Part shown: positions 47,516 through 59,098 of the stretch, piece after piece
How the letters are laid out: the number at the start of each line of letters is the position of its first letter
Position numbering within the stretch: the stretch's first letter is position 1
Source of the DNA: Ascidia mentula
Taxonomy: Eukaryota > Chordata > Ascidiacea > Phlebobranchia > Ascidiidae
Reading direction: 5' to 3'
Assembly: GCA_947561715.1 (NCBI GenBank)
Contig: OX387198.1
Location: 7,564,001-7,628,000, forward strand
DNA: 64,000 bases
Translations under genes and position numbers: made by a program
Notes under the pieces: model-generated
Database searches by the model: none
What the model saw: only the letters and a program-made list of their open reading frames with translations
What the model was told of the DNA's origin: nothing

Positions 47516-48591
47516 TTACATGCATCTGTAGACGGTGCGCGTTAAAGCTCTGCACTTCTTGGATCCAGGACACTCGCACCTCTGCCACTGATGGCGCCCT
47601 CGAAACTGCATACACTCGACCCTCGGAGGACACTGGAATACAACAAACTATTTTGTAGGAAAAAACTGAAAATTTTGAGAATAAAGAGACTAACCCATAC
47701 TGTTAAAAACATTGTCATGTTTTATTTAGTTAAAACGTTTCGGCAAGTGCTTATGCCGTCATCAGTTGAAAATGATGCGCTTGGAGCTGACCTGACTAAT
47801 GTCACAAATCATAGATGAGGCTCGTCGCTCCATATTGTTAAATGTTAAAGTTTTGTTCCAACCTTCTAGTTGTAGTTTTGGGCGTTTTGGAAGGGATAAA
47901 TCGCACTTTACTGTAGCCGTTCATACTCTATTGTCACATACAATGCAAACGCTTTGTAAAAACAACTTACGTATCGGCGTGTGACTTTGATAAAATATCG
48001 TTTCATGACGTCGTTAACTTCATCCGAGCCGTAGGGAATTTCATCCGGGCCGTCCATTAAACTTCCAGCGTATCCCCTTTCATCTACATTTGCAATGCGT
48101 TTAAAATGGCGATTTCTTAAGACAATACAAACGGTTTAAAGTGAATTGCCTTCTGGGCGATGGATACTTATTTACTTGGCATTTGGACTTTGTAATTAGT
48201 CAACGTCAGTTGGCGCTAAAGAGTTGTTAAAAATTTTACACCACTCACCAAGGTCGTCAAAGCCTTCGTCGGCAGGTATGTCATCTTCTTCGGAAAATGC
48301 ATTTATCTGTTAAAATTCAGTTTGCTTTTACCATGAAACTACTAACGATTTTGCATTTGTTCGAAGTCCAAACAGCCTAGGCTATTTTGATACGAAAAAA
48401 GCTTACGCAATGTGTCTTTAATTGTAACAAAAAAGTGTTTGCTTCACCTGTGGGTCATCATCTCCTTCCAAGTTGTTTATGAGAGCAACGATTTGATGTG
48501 CAATCGCCTCTTCCTCCAAGTTTCTTCCGTTGCCAGTGCTCATGACGTTGGCAACTACCAACAGGGACAACAGTGCAAAGATCTTAATCAT
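47516..48591 (-). CDS. CART-like neuropeptide/prohormone precursor
   Basis: Exons are 48591-48448, 48306-48249, 48083-47971 and 47632-47516, with phases 0/1/0; 143 residues. The signal peptide is MIKIFALLSLLVVANVMSTG. An acidic propeptide is followed by dibasic Lys95-Arg96 and then Arg103-Arg104. The C-terminal cationic peptide has six Cys at 106, 112, 124, 126, 132 and 142. The spacing C-X5-C-X11-C-X-C-X5-C is exactly that of vertebrate CART. The last gap is X9 instead of X6, and one residue follows the final Cys, as in CART. Cleavage at the two dibasic sites would give 47- and 39-residue peptides, close to the 48 and 41 of CART. CART acts in appetite and stress signalling in vertebrates; the role here is unknown. 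A generic Cys-rich defence peptide is the alternative. Confidence 0.7.
47690..47800. repeat. Fragment of a dispersed DNA repeat in CART-like intron 3
   Basis: The text TTTAGTTAAAACGTTTCGGC followed by TGCCGTCATCAG resembles the end of a type of dispersed repeat common in animal introns. It lies in the intron between exons 3 and 4 of the CART-like gene. No second end was found. Confidence 0.3.
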
Positions 48592-50104
48592 TTTACCGTC
48601 ATCGACAGCACCTTAAAATGATCAAATATATTTGTGTAGCAGGTCATTTTTTAACGTAAAACGCAGTTTTCGCACAAAGCTAAAATCAGCTGAAATCGCT
48701 CGAACGAAAATTGATCAAATAAGCGCCCAGTAAGTCCTTGAACCTCGCCGCAACTCCTTGCTTCGTGTGTCCAATTCACGAAGATGCGCGTTTGTTTTAT
48801 AATCGCAACGAAAAAAGGGACAATAATGGACGAGTTGTTTTGACAGACACTGCAGATACGACGCCACTCACCCGCTCGACGAACATTATTAAATTTTAAT
48901 TGGGCAGGCCTGGTTTTACCACGTTTTAAGTTTTGATTCACGGGAGCGAGTAGATATTAGTATACATGGCGTTTTGCGGCTGAATACAATGGATACAAGT
49001 ATTTTTAACCCGTTTTGTAAAAACTATATGTATATTCGCAAAAAAAATAATTGCTTTGAAACGGAAAGCAGCTATACTGATCAAAGCTATGACATTTCGT
49101 ACACGTAATTAACTCCAAGCTTTTCGCACCTGAATATGATTTCTGTGTGTTAATATCGTGTCGATCTTGCGGTTCTTTTTCGGGGAATAAAGATCCATGC
49201 AGCCAAGTTGTGCAAAGCGTTGTCTACTAAAAACGGTAAAAGTGTTAATAATTTTTATTTGTTGAACGATAGACATAAAAATAATGTTTGTAATACGTAT
49301 GTGATTAAAAGAGCTGCGCTACACAAGATCTAATTCCGACGATATTTTAGCTCCAACATTAGTTCTCGTTTGTTCAACCAAACGCACTCGTTTTTCAAGT
49401 CAACATAAAAACATATCGTGACAGAAAATACGTGCTGATATGGGATGTTAGGAGATTTTAAGTGGTATAGACAGATTTGAAGTGAACGCACCATGCAAAT
49501 TACATGTTTTTCGAGCTCCCAACAGGAGTCCCGAAGCAGCTCCCCAGTGACAAGATCGTAAACACGCCTCATTATAAATGAAACAGTCTGCTCTTTTTAC
49601 GACTGGTAATGCTTGTTTTTGTATCTGTAATGCAACCAGTAAAATAAAGAGACATAAATATTTAATGCATTTCTCTTATTTCGATTGTCATGAACGCATT
49701 ATACATCCTTTGAGTTAGTTACACTTCCGGCAAGGTTATGTCCCCGAAGAATACATCCAGAAATGAGTAGCATTTTTGAACTCATGACTAATGGCTGTGC
49801 GTCTGTCTTGCAAAAACCGCAATGATAAAACCATAGCAAGAGAAGCAGTTGCTGCCATAAATACGGTTTTTGATTCATATTTTTTTATTCAGTATTTGTG
49901 TGACGTTAAATGTGGAAACTGTGCTTAATTCCAGTTTGGTTCAAACATAACAAAGTTAAATTTGATTCCAATTGCTGTCTGCATTATGGGCATATGTTTG
50001 TGACTCATAAATACCATTGTTACGTAATTGACTGGTGCGTGGCAATACTGTAGGATGAAAAAAATTGCCACCTGGGATGAAATTAAACCGTTAAAGCTCC
50101 AGAA
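48592..50104. other. Intergenic between divergent genes
   Basis: About 1.5 kb separates the CART-like gene (minus) from the axonemal-type gene (plus), so it should hold both promoters. One minus-strand open stretch at 49572-49492 (MRRVYDLVTGELLRDSCWEL) ends at a possible donor (ATG then GTGCGT). It might be a 5' exon, but I could not extend it. Confidence 0.35.
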
Positions 50105-53100
50105 ATGGTGGTAAAGTACACTGGCGAAGACTTGTACAAATCAACGTATGCGTCATTGTACGCCAAGACGCCATGTGATACTCGGCAGAGGCAGAATTTT
50201 TACCAGGTAAGTAATTTAAGTTTCACGCATTCGTTAGAGCACTGTAACCGTCCTTGTTATGAGTAAGGACTCCTGCTTTATGTATATCGATGACTTAAAA
50301 GAATATATACACCACAAAGCCTTTTACTCAGTTCCAAAGTGGGGAATACGAGGACTCGTAGATATGAACCCGATGGATATGTATTGTACTTTGGTTACAA
50401 GTATCTAACGATCTTTGGAAGGCGTTTCGTTTTTTACCTTTTCGCACAAAGGCCTTTAATATTTATACCGTGACCCTTTGTGTGCAACAAGAATCCCCAA
50501 CTCTTCAAGCTCTTTAAGTAAACCGATATCTTCGTAAGCCTTGCCCTTGAAATAAAGCCGAAACTGTGAAGCCAACTTATACATTTGTTCAAATGTTCAA
50601 AAACCAGATCATTAATAATTGACTTTATTCGTAAACACGGTGCCAACAGCCAGGCTATGTTTTCGCCCTCCCTACTTTCATAATTTAATATTTTAGCCTT
50701 CGCGCTTAAGCGAGAGTCAGCCGAACCAGGTGGTGTCCAGGAATCATCCCGATTACATAGGAACGCGAAAGTACGTCCGCCCTCCAGGCCTCGCCCACGA
50801 CTATCCGCTATGTTTGGGATTTGGAAGCTATGACCGCCTGCCGATACAAAAGTAAGATTGAATTTTTCCGGATTTTTCTGTAAAAGTGGCTGATGGGATT
50901 TTTTTTTCTCTGTACGTTTGTGTTTTTTTATTGAACTTTTTTTTATGAAACAATGGTGCTGTTTTTCGTCATAAATGTTTTCTATTTTCGTGTTATATGG
51001 TTAAATTATCATGTTTCACAGCATATAAAAAGGTTTTTTAAAACACGTTGTTACTCACAACGAATACACACCAACACGGGAATAAAAACGTCGCGGTCGA
51101 GTTGTCGCTTCAACAAAGACACAAATGTTAATAAGAAATCTACGTATCGAACCGCCTTGATCTCGTTACTGTAGACCACCATCATAGCGTTGTTTCATTC
51201 ATAAATAATTAATGATGTCTTGATTTCCATTCCAGCACGGATAAACCTATTGTTCGCATGCGTCGACCACAGAACCGCGAGATCAATCTGAAGGAACTGC
51301 AACAATTGGAAAAACATCGAAAAGGTAAAAAACGAAATTAAAAAATATCAATATTGTAATATTTGTTTTTTAGTTTACTAATGCTACGCATTGCTACTTA
51401 AGTTGTGTCACAAGAACCTACAACTGAAAAATGGCGTTTGTTTTCTAAAAAATGTTTTTCGGAAACACCGGGATTCGAATCCAGGATATCCTGGCCACGA
51501 ATCTCGATCAGTTTTTTTTCTTGGTATGCTGGTCCAGTATATTATGTTGCCAATATCTCGCATGTTCCTTACAATATGTTTACAACAACTATCGGTATAG
51601 CTGACTTTTCTCAAGAACTAATTTTGCTACAGCGTGCAAGGTGCCCAAACACGAAAGTCTCGAAGACCTGATTGTGCGACTTCGGTGGATTTCAAACACG
51701 AAACGCCACGAGAAGAATAATTGCTTGCCGGTGCCAAGTTGGGACGTGCCAAACACGACACTCGAGGATAATTCTGATGTGGTTCGTTTTGTTGATATGT
51801 AAATAACCATCTATTATGTAGATTATTCTGTAGTAGTTTATTGGCACATTGCAGGCTTGTCATATAAACAGAATTCATTATAACGTATCGTCCGTCGCGC
51901 ATTATATTCTGCAAGTAATTTTGCCCCATTACGAAAAACTGCTTGATGTTTGAAACGATATATTGCTGGAATATACATGAGTTTAATTGGAGTAAAAAAT
52001 TAGGTGCAGTAGCATATGGTAGGCACAAAATTGTTGATAAAATATACGTTATTTGCCAAATAACAAACGACATGTATCATAAAACAAATTGCTGGAATAA
52101 GTACTTAACTATACATTCGCCTATTGCAGTAATGACAGTAAATATCACAAAACACACGCTTTGAACAATACAAAGCCAATCAGAGCACATTATTTTTTGT
52201 AGGTGCGCCATCGACCCCAGCGGTATGAACACAGTGCCCGAGACTGGCAGAAAGTATCAAGCGCCTGGAACAGAGTCCAGTTTAGACCGAACCAAGCTTT
52301 ATCTTCTAAAGGACAAGACAAAAGAGTAGGTGTAAGCATCTTTAATAGAAACTTTTGAAAAGTAATTTTAATTGAAATGGGTTGCGATTAGAAAAGTGCC
52401 AACAGGCAAAAGTTGATCTGCAGCCAATATTCGGGCGAATCCGGAGCGATTCCAAACAGTTAATGACGTCATAAATTTAACTGTTTGTTGTGAAAAATAA
52501 CACGCTCTGCTGTGTGTAATTTGGTTGTGGCAACATAACTGTATGCTTATATCGTTATCTTGCGCAGAATTCACATGTGTTTCTTCGCACAGTTCAATTT
52601 CCGTGCATTTATTTTTCGAAAGTTGAATAAAAGGCGGTCTGCATTTGGTTTCGATGTCGATATTCGGATTTAGTGCGGCACATCCTTGATTGCTATATGT
52701 TGTATGTGTATAAGGCTGACTGGTTGCACTTTTTTTTAAATTTTAGAACAGCGCGGAGGGTACGATATGGGAAAACCGACAACGTACGATAAACAACCTG
52801 ACGAAAAACCTTGATGAGATCCCAATTCCCGATCAGTTAGTTTCCATTAAAAAAATTAGTTTTATGCCGTTTTTAATGTTGTGTTTGCAAAGTTCTGTTT
52901 TTTGCATGCGAAGTTATTGCTTGATTTTGTTAACGCTTATGCTGTGTGTAGATGTCGCAATAGGAGGGTTCCCGGCTACTCAGGTTTCGTTCCCCGTGAA
53001 CCAGTTTCCACAAGATCGGATCCAAGTTCGTCGGATATTTTCCGGAGCTCAGCTAGTCGCACTTACAGGTAAACACTATACGTGGAAACTATGTAGGCAG

Positions 53101-53539
53101 ATGTTTTACAGCGCTGTAAAATTATACTGCAAGTTGTAAAATCAAAATAAATAACCCCAAATCGATCTTGAGAAAGGATTGATTGCAAATCAAATTACTA
53201 AATGTAAGTAAAATAGTGAATTAAATTCTACATTAATAAAGGAAATTCCAATAATTAATTCAATTCAATTTTATTTTGCACAAAAGAACTCAAACGCACA
53301 ATATATGTGCAAAACAAAAGAACTTGGGCACCGATAAAACCTTAGGGGTTGCCGAGTCAGGAGCCCATATTTATTTTTTCCTCAGGCATTTCCCGGCCAA
53401 AGCAATGCACGATGCACGGACGATGAGCAACTACCGCAAAGCTCCCATGTCGCGTATGATTACCTTGGTGTACCCCTGCAATCCCTACAAGTTGACTCCA
53501 AACACCACGCATGCGTCAATAAATCCAATCTACCACTGA
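50105..53539 (+). CDS. Axonemal/sperm microtubule-associated-type protein
   Basis: Eight exons: 50105-50206, 50697-50851, 51236-51324, 51633-51778, 52203-52331, 52747-52835, 52964-53068, 53386-53539. Phases are consistent; 322 residues. The product is basic, low in hydrophobic residues, and lacks a signal peptide or membrane helix. It has dispersed Pro-Gly-Tyr motifs of the kind found in ciliary microtubule inner proteins (VPGYSGFVPRE near residue 241; RNHPDYIGTRKYVRPPG near 55), and Arg/Tyr-rich text to the end. The vertebrate counterpart might be SPATA48/SPMIP7, but I cannot confirm that. The donor after exon 4 (GAT then GTGGTT) is weak, so that junction is the least sure. Expected role: structural protein of cilia or the sperm flagellum. 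Confidence 0.6.
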
Positions 53540-54129
53540 TAACTTTAACCAATTACGCAAATTTGCGACAGGTTAGGTCAGCCAATATATTTTACTTGTT
53601 CTTGATAATGCGTAACGTCACAATGTGATTTTGACTGTGTTGCTCTTTTTGTTTTGCAATGTCCAGTAACGTTGACCAGTAAACACATTTCGTTTATCTA
53701 TCGTTGTTGCGATGCAAACGTTTGTTTAATAGAACTATACAGGGCCTACAAAATTGGTTTTAGGTTTGATTTGAATTGAAAAAATGTTTGTGTTTGTCTG
53801 TAAACACTCAACCACAACTGAGGGATTTGTTCTTTTTGGGATGCTGTATTGTAAAAGCACGGTAACGAGACACGTATGTTATGGCAAATATGGCGATATT
53901 GAATGGTGTGCAACATTACTGGGAATGTACAAGCAAGCGACGCGCACCCAACACAAAAAACAAGATGCACACTGTTATTCAAAAACCATAAATACCTACA
54001 GTCAGTGAAATGAAGCTACCAATGTCGCTGCTACAGATAGAGAAATTCTCTTTCCTTCTACACCTGAGCCAAACGCAACCAACAAAACAAAACAAAACAA
54101 AAATGCAATATATAAAATTTACAAAAAGT
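53540..54129. other. Intergenic, convergent 3' ends
   Basis: Between the stops of the axonemal-type gene (plus) and the LARP6-like gene (minus). It is AT-rich, with a short AAAAC repeat near 54086-54102. No coding signal. Confidence 0.5.
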
Positions 54130-55859
54130 TTATTTTGGGACTGAACGCTTTAGTTTAAATCCCATCGTATCGTCGGGGCCCTTTGGCATCCGGATCACGT
54201 GACATAGTCTCGGCGCGCCCTGTTGGGATTGGTTGAGGGCCGCGCTTCGTCGTTGGCTTAACCAAGAACAGGAGGCGCCAAAGTTCTTCGGTAGCGAGCT
54301 GCTGAAAGCCTCTTTGGTGACGTCGGAAAGGCAAAGGATGCGGTTGGTGACTGGGAGGCCGTCATCGGCACTCGATCTGCGTCGGATCTCGGGGAGTTTT
54401 TCTTCGGTCGGTGTGAAAACGTCGTCACGGGATTCTTGGTCGGCGATTTCCTGCGCATTTTCCTCGACGAGGTCTGTCGTTCTGTCCTGGCGGTAGAGGG
54501 TGCGTCTTACACGAGGTCCGAGAAGTGCAAGTCGTATGTCACCGAGGGATGGAAGTTCTGAAAAATTAAGCTTTGTGTCAGTCGTGTTTTGAAAGTTTAA
54601 CCCTTATAAACGTCGTTATGAAGAAGGAATAATAAATATAAATTTCGATTACCTTTAAATTTTATTAAATCACATCAACCTTGCTAACATTGATCTCCTG
54701 TTCACCATTAAAAGGCTTTAGTTTTTCCTTTATAGTTTCACCAACAGTGAGGTAGATTTTAATCAAGCATGTTTCAAGTGAGCCACTGTGTTCTAAAGTG
54801 CTCCTAATTTAATTACTTCCTTTCAATACCTTTTAATTCTTGTCGATATTTCTCAATCATCGGAATAGAGGATTCCGCATCGTCTGTGGATTTCATTTCT
54901 CCCCTCATTTCCTTCTCTTTTTGAAGGTGTTTCACAACCCGAACCGCATTCAACGCGTCCTCGGAGCATTCGAAGTCTATGACTCCGCATAGGGAAATAC
55001 CTAAACCACAAACGCCAAGTTATGACTATGCCTTATTCCAGTCTGAAAAAAAAATAGTTGAAGATCATGTTTTTTAACAAAATATTTTAATCCCGAAAGA
55101 GCGTCAACCCGAAAGAGTGCATACGTAGGTTAAATATATCTTGTAACACAACCTAATGCAAAGAAACAAGACTGTTAATTTTCAGTTTCCCGATCAACCC
55201 GACATGGACTGGCACGAGAAGTTTCGCAATACTCGAAACCTTGCACGCCACAACCGAAAATTCCCGAACGTAATCGCAAAAATATTTGTTTTCCAATCTG
55301 AAAACATTGTTCGTACCCGCAGGGCCAAGGTCACAAACTTAGAGTTGTTGACGCGGAATCGTGCCTGCTGGCCTTCCAAAATGCACTCCGTCACAGAAAA
55401 TGCAGCTGACGCGTCAAAAAAATACACCCCGGGCTATCACGCTTGCCATATTCGTGTTTATCGTAGCCGCGAACCGGAACAGAAATATCGTGTGCGTTTC
55501 GGCTTACCGATGTCGTGTACTTGCGTGGCGTAGTTTCTCAAATCGGCGGGGACTTCCTTGTTGGCTCGCAGAAGTCTCACGAAGCTAATTTCGCCGAAGT
55601 TCCGAAAGAGTGAAGTCACCCTTTCCACAGAGTTGTACTCGTCCGGTAGCCGTATGACCTAAAATACAAAAGAAATGGTAATAAAAAATTGAAAACCATG
55701 CTTTCCTATTATTGTGGTTGGAGGAACATAATAACTAGGTTTACTATTGTTAAATCCTATTCACTAACTGTACAGGACGTTTGTACTGCTTTGGTCGAAA
55801 GTTAAAGTCAGAATATCTCCGAAAACTTAATTGTATTTCTAGGTTTTCAAAACATGACG

Positions 55860-55892
<33 letters not shown>

Positions 55893-58800
55893 GTGTATGT
55901 GTATATACATATATTCTTCGTGCTATGAGCTAAAATTTGAATTTTTGGCTATTTTAGCATTTAGTCTTCACGATGAAGGAAACCCGAAGGGGGATGTCGT
56001 TTCTTTTTCTTACGAACTAAAATCGGATAATGTCCGTTGACGAAAAGTTAGTTTATTTATTTTTAAATGGCCACATCACTACATCAACAACATAATGCAC
56101 TCACCAATACGCTCGTGAGCAGCCTGGGTTGGCGCAAGTTATCGGAGAGCTTTGTCCTTCTTCGAATACGCAGACCCTCGGGGCTCACCACAATATTTTG
56201 AGAGTTTCGGGCGATGGCGCTGCGCACAACCTGCCAGTCACGTGTCAGCTTCTTCACCTTCTTAAACGAGGTGATGAGCTTGATGCTGACGTAGCCATCT
56301 TTTTTGCAGCGAATCTGGCGCAGTAAGTACTTGTCCTTGACCAGGTATTCGTCGGAGAGGTAGTACTCGACCTGCTTGGCGATAGCGGAAGAAAGGTAGT
56401 GTCCTGGGCCGCTCTGGCCAAGTCGCGCCCAGTATCTGACGTCATCCTGAGTGCTCCAGTAGTCGTCATCGTTTTCCTGTGTGGTCATTACGCGTATTAG
56501 GAACACATGGGGTACATGCAAATTTAAACATGACAGAACAAAAAACACCTTTCGCTTTGCATACAGACTTGCAGGAAACTAACCAGAACACACAATATAT
56601 GCAAATACGTCTGGAGGAAATATTTTATCGTACCTTTGAGGCGTCGGAATCGTTTCCACTGCTTCGTGCGATCTTCGATTCCGAGCTGTCAGATTCATCG
56701 AGGGATTCGTCTCCACTCCATGGAGGAGAGGACACAGATGGAGGTGAGTCCGCGATGCCACTGTCGGCGCTCTCGTACCTCAAGATCTCGCGTTTCGGGC
56801 TGATGTACATCTGACGCGATTTCTGCGGAGGAGAGATGCCGTGTAAGGTTCCGGGCCAACCCAAACCGCAAAGTACGACAATTAAAACTGAAGTGGATCG
56901 CGCTCCACGAAACTATGCTGTTTTGTCACCGCCAACTTTGCTGCTCGCGGTTTTGTACATGATCAAGGAAATATGTAAAGCGGAAAATTACGCAGAAAAA
57001 TTTCCGATCGCTGGAATGCGATGATGGATCAAAATTGCACGTAAACAAGAACCTACCCCAGTCCCGGGCTTTGTGGACTTGCTTTTTCCAGACGGGTAAA
57101 ACTCGCCAGTTGAAACGCTGCTATCTGTTGAAAACTGCTTTCCCAAAACAACGGGGCGGGCGCTCGGGACTCCTGTTGAGTTAATCGGAGATTCGCGACT
57201 GCTCATGCCCTGCTGAGGTGCATAATTTGCCTGAGGGAAAAAACCATCTGCTGGGCAATCACGATATGGTGCGTTGATGTACATTGGCTGCTGGTAGTAT
57301 TGCATCGGTTGTGGTGGCGTCACTGAAAAAGTATCAAGTACATGCATAAAGTGTGTATACTTAAAGTTTGGATCAAAAGCAAAATAAATGTCCGCAAATA
57401 AAACTATGTTTACATGAATGAACAAAAAGTATAATCGCATGGACACTGATAAAACCACTAAATTTTCTGAATAACAACTGGGGCATTATTTTCAATTGGT
57501 CGCAAGTCGGGCAATTGAAATTGTTTCTGCGACAGGTCGTAAACAACACGAAGCAGATCACGTGAGTTTGATCTAGATCTCGAACCGCCGTCACTTCTAC
57601 GTCACAATAACCGCGTTTATTACTAGGCAGTCGTGACAGCACGTTCGCATATGGGTTGCGTAAGTTGCCTAAGATTTTATGATGCGAAAACATTAATCTC
57701 TGAGGCAATTACCTCTCATAAAAGCTAGCGATTTGGGGACTTCGGAGTTCATTTTCCCTTAAGTGGTTCAATTTAGCCTGGCAACAGGCTTAATAGTGCA
57801 GGCTACGTACTTCTAATTTGATACTGTGGCCGTGTTATTGAATAATTGTCGTCGTTCGGCTAGAGGCATAATGTTTAGGGTGCTGTGCTTTGCGCATTGG
57901 TAATTGCCCTACATACGTGTTACTAATGTGAAAATAGGTAATCTTTCACGCTGATATAATTTTGAATTCAAAATCAAAGTATTAAACCGTGTCTATTTGT
58001 CAGTCAATGCATCTTTCTCCCTTACAAAAGACTCTAGCCTTCAAAGTTGAACTCTCGGAATCTTTGCGCAGGGAATTTGTCAACCGTGCGAAAACTTTAC
58101 CATCATCGGAACAACCATGAAGTTTGTCTTGAAAGGAAATATTGGCCAAGCCCATTCTTTGAGCGATATTTTGAACTAGACATTACGTAGGATCAAAGTT
58201 AAACAACAAGCGATATTCAACAATGTCCTTGTCATCCTACTTTAAATCGTAGTCCCAGCCCAGACCTCACGAGAGAGGGAGGTGCAGCGGGTGCGGCGCA
58301 TCAGGGCCCATATGGGTCATGAATGTTAAGGAGGGCCAATGGACAACATTGTTTGCTTTGAAACTGCAAGATTTCTACCGCAAAGGTTTACAATTTCGTA
58401 TAATCTATAAATAAACGAATCTTGCACTGAAACAATTTCCCCAGTATAACTATTGAAAGAAATACAATCTCAATGTCGGTGTAATTACCTGTATAAACGG
58501 GAACAAGCATCGGTGAGCCGTTTACATACTGCTGAACCCACGAAATTCCTCCTTGTTGGCCAACACAAGGCGGCATCATGTAGGGGGTGGTGGGCATCGG
58601 CTGTACAAACTGAAACACAACAAGAACAAGTAATTGTTAGTTCATTCTTGCGGGCAATTTAAATTCCAGACGACCTATATCGAAATTTTGCGGGGTATGC
58701 GTGGGATCAGTAATTGATCCAATGTTTCCCAGAAATATATTGTAAAGCTTGTACTGCGCCGTGATTGCGGCTTGTAATTACCGAACCCCTGAAGCTGTAA

Positions 58801-59098
58801 CTGATTCATTCTACAAACAACTGCATTCCCGACTACGTTCACAAGTTAAGGGACACATATGAAGAGTTATAAAACTGTTCATTGCTCACGCGAAATAAAT
58901 ACAAATGTTTCATGATATTTAATCTGTGAAACAAACAAAACAAACACAAACAGTTTACTTGTTTTCAACATGAACGTGCCATCAATAGTATTTGTGAGTG
59001 CCAGAAAGAAGCCTTAAATTCATGCAGTGACTTACGTTAAACCATTTCCTTACCTTTGAAGGGTCGGAGTAGTAGGTTGGACCGGTGGCGGCTTGCAT
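54130..59098 (-). CDS. LARP6: La-related protein 6 (LARP6)-like RNA-binding protein
   Basis: Cytoplasmic RNA-binding protein; vertebrate LARP6 binds the 5' stem-loop of collagen mRNAs and controls their translation. Exons: 59098-59054, 58609-58489, 57322-57057, 56822-56634, 56476-56105, 55658-55508, 55000-54830, 54557-54130; 580 residues (human 491). The N-terminal 200 residues are low in complexity (Pro, Gln, Tyr, Ser) and then acidic. The La motif is about 218-310, with QVEYYLSDEYLVKDKYLLRQ and DGYVSIKLITSFKKVKKLTR, as in LARP6. An RRM-like domain is about 332-400 (VIRLPDEYNSVERVTSLFRN, GEISFVRLLR). The end carries the SUZ-C-like VIRMPKGPDDTMGF, a LARP6 feature. The donor at the end of exon 6 is GACATCG then GTAAGC. 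The Tyr/Gln-rich N-terminus could drive condensation or protein binding. Confidence 0.88.
55860..55920. repeat. AT/GT microsatellite in LARP6 intron
   Basis: An (AT)n run with TGTATGTGTATA interruptions lies in the intron between exons 5 and 6 of the LARP6-like gene. Confidence 0.85.

Noticed and set aside
51465-51500. tRNA-like T-arm (GGGATTCGAATCC)
   Set aside because: No acceptor stem, D-arm or anticodon arm could be paired around it; at most a tRNA-derived repeat remnant.
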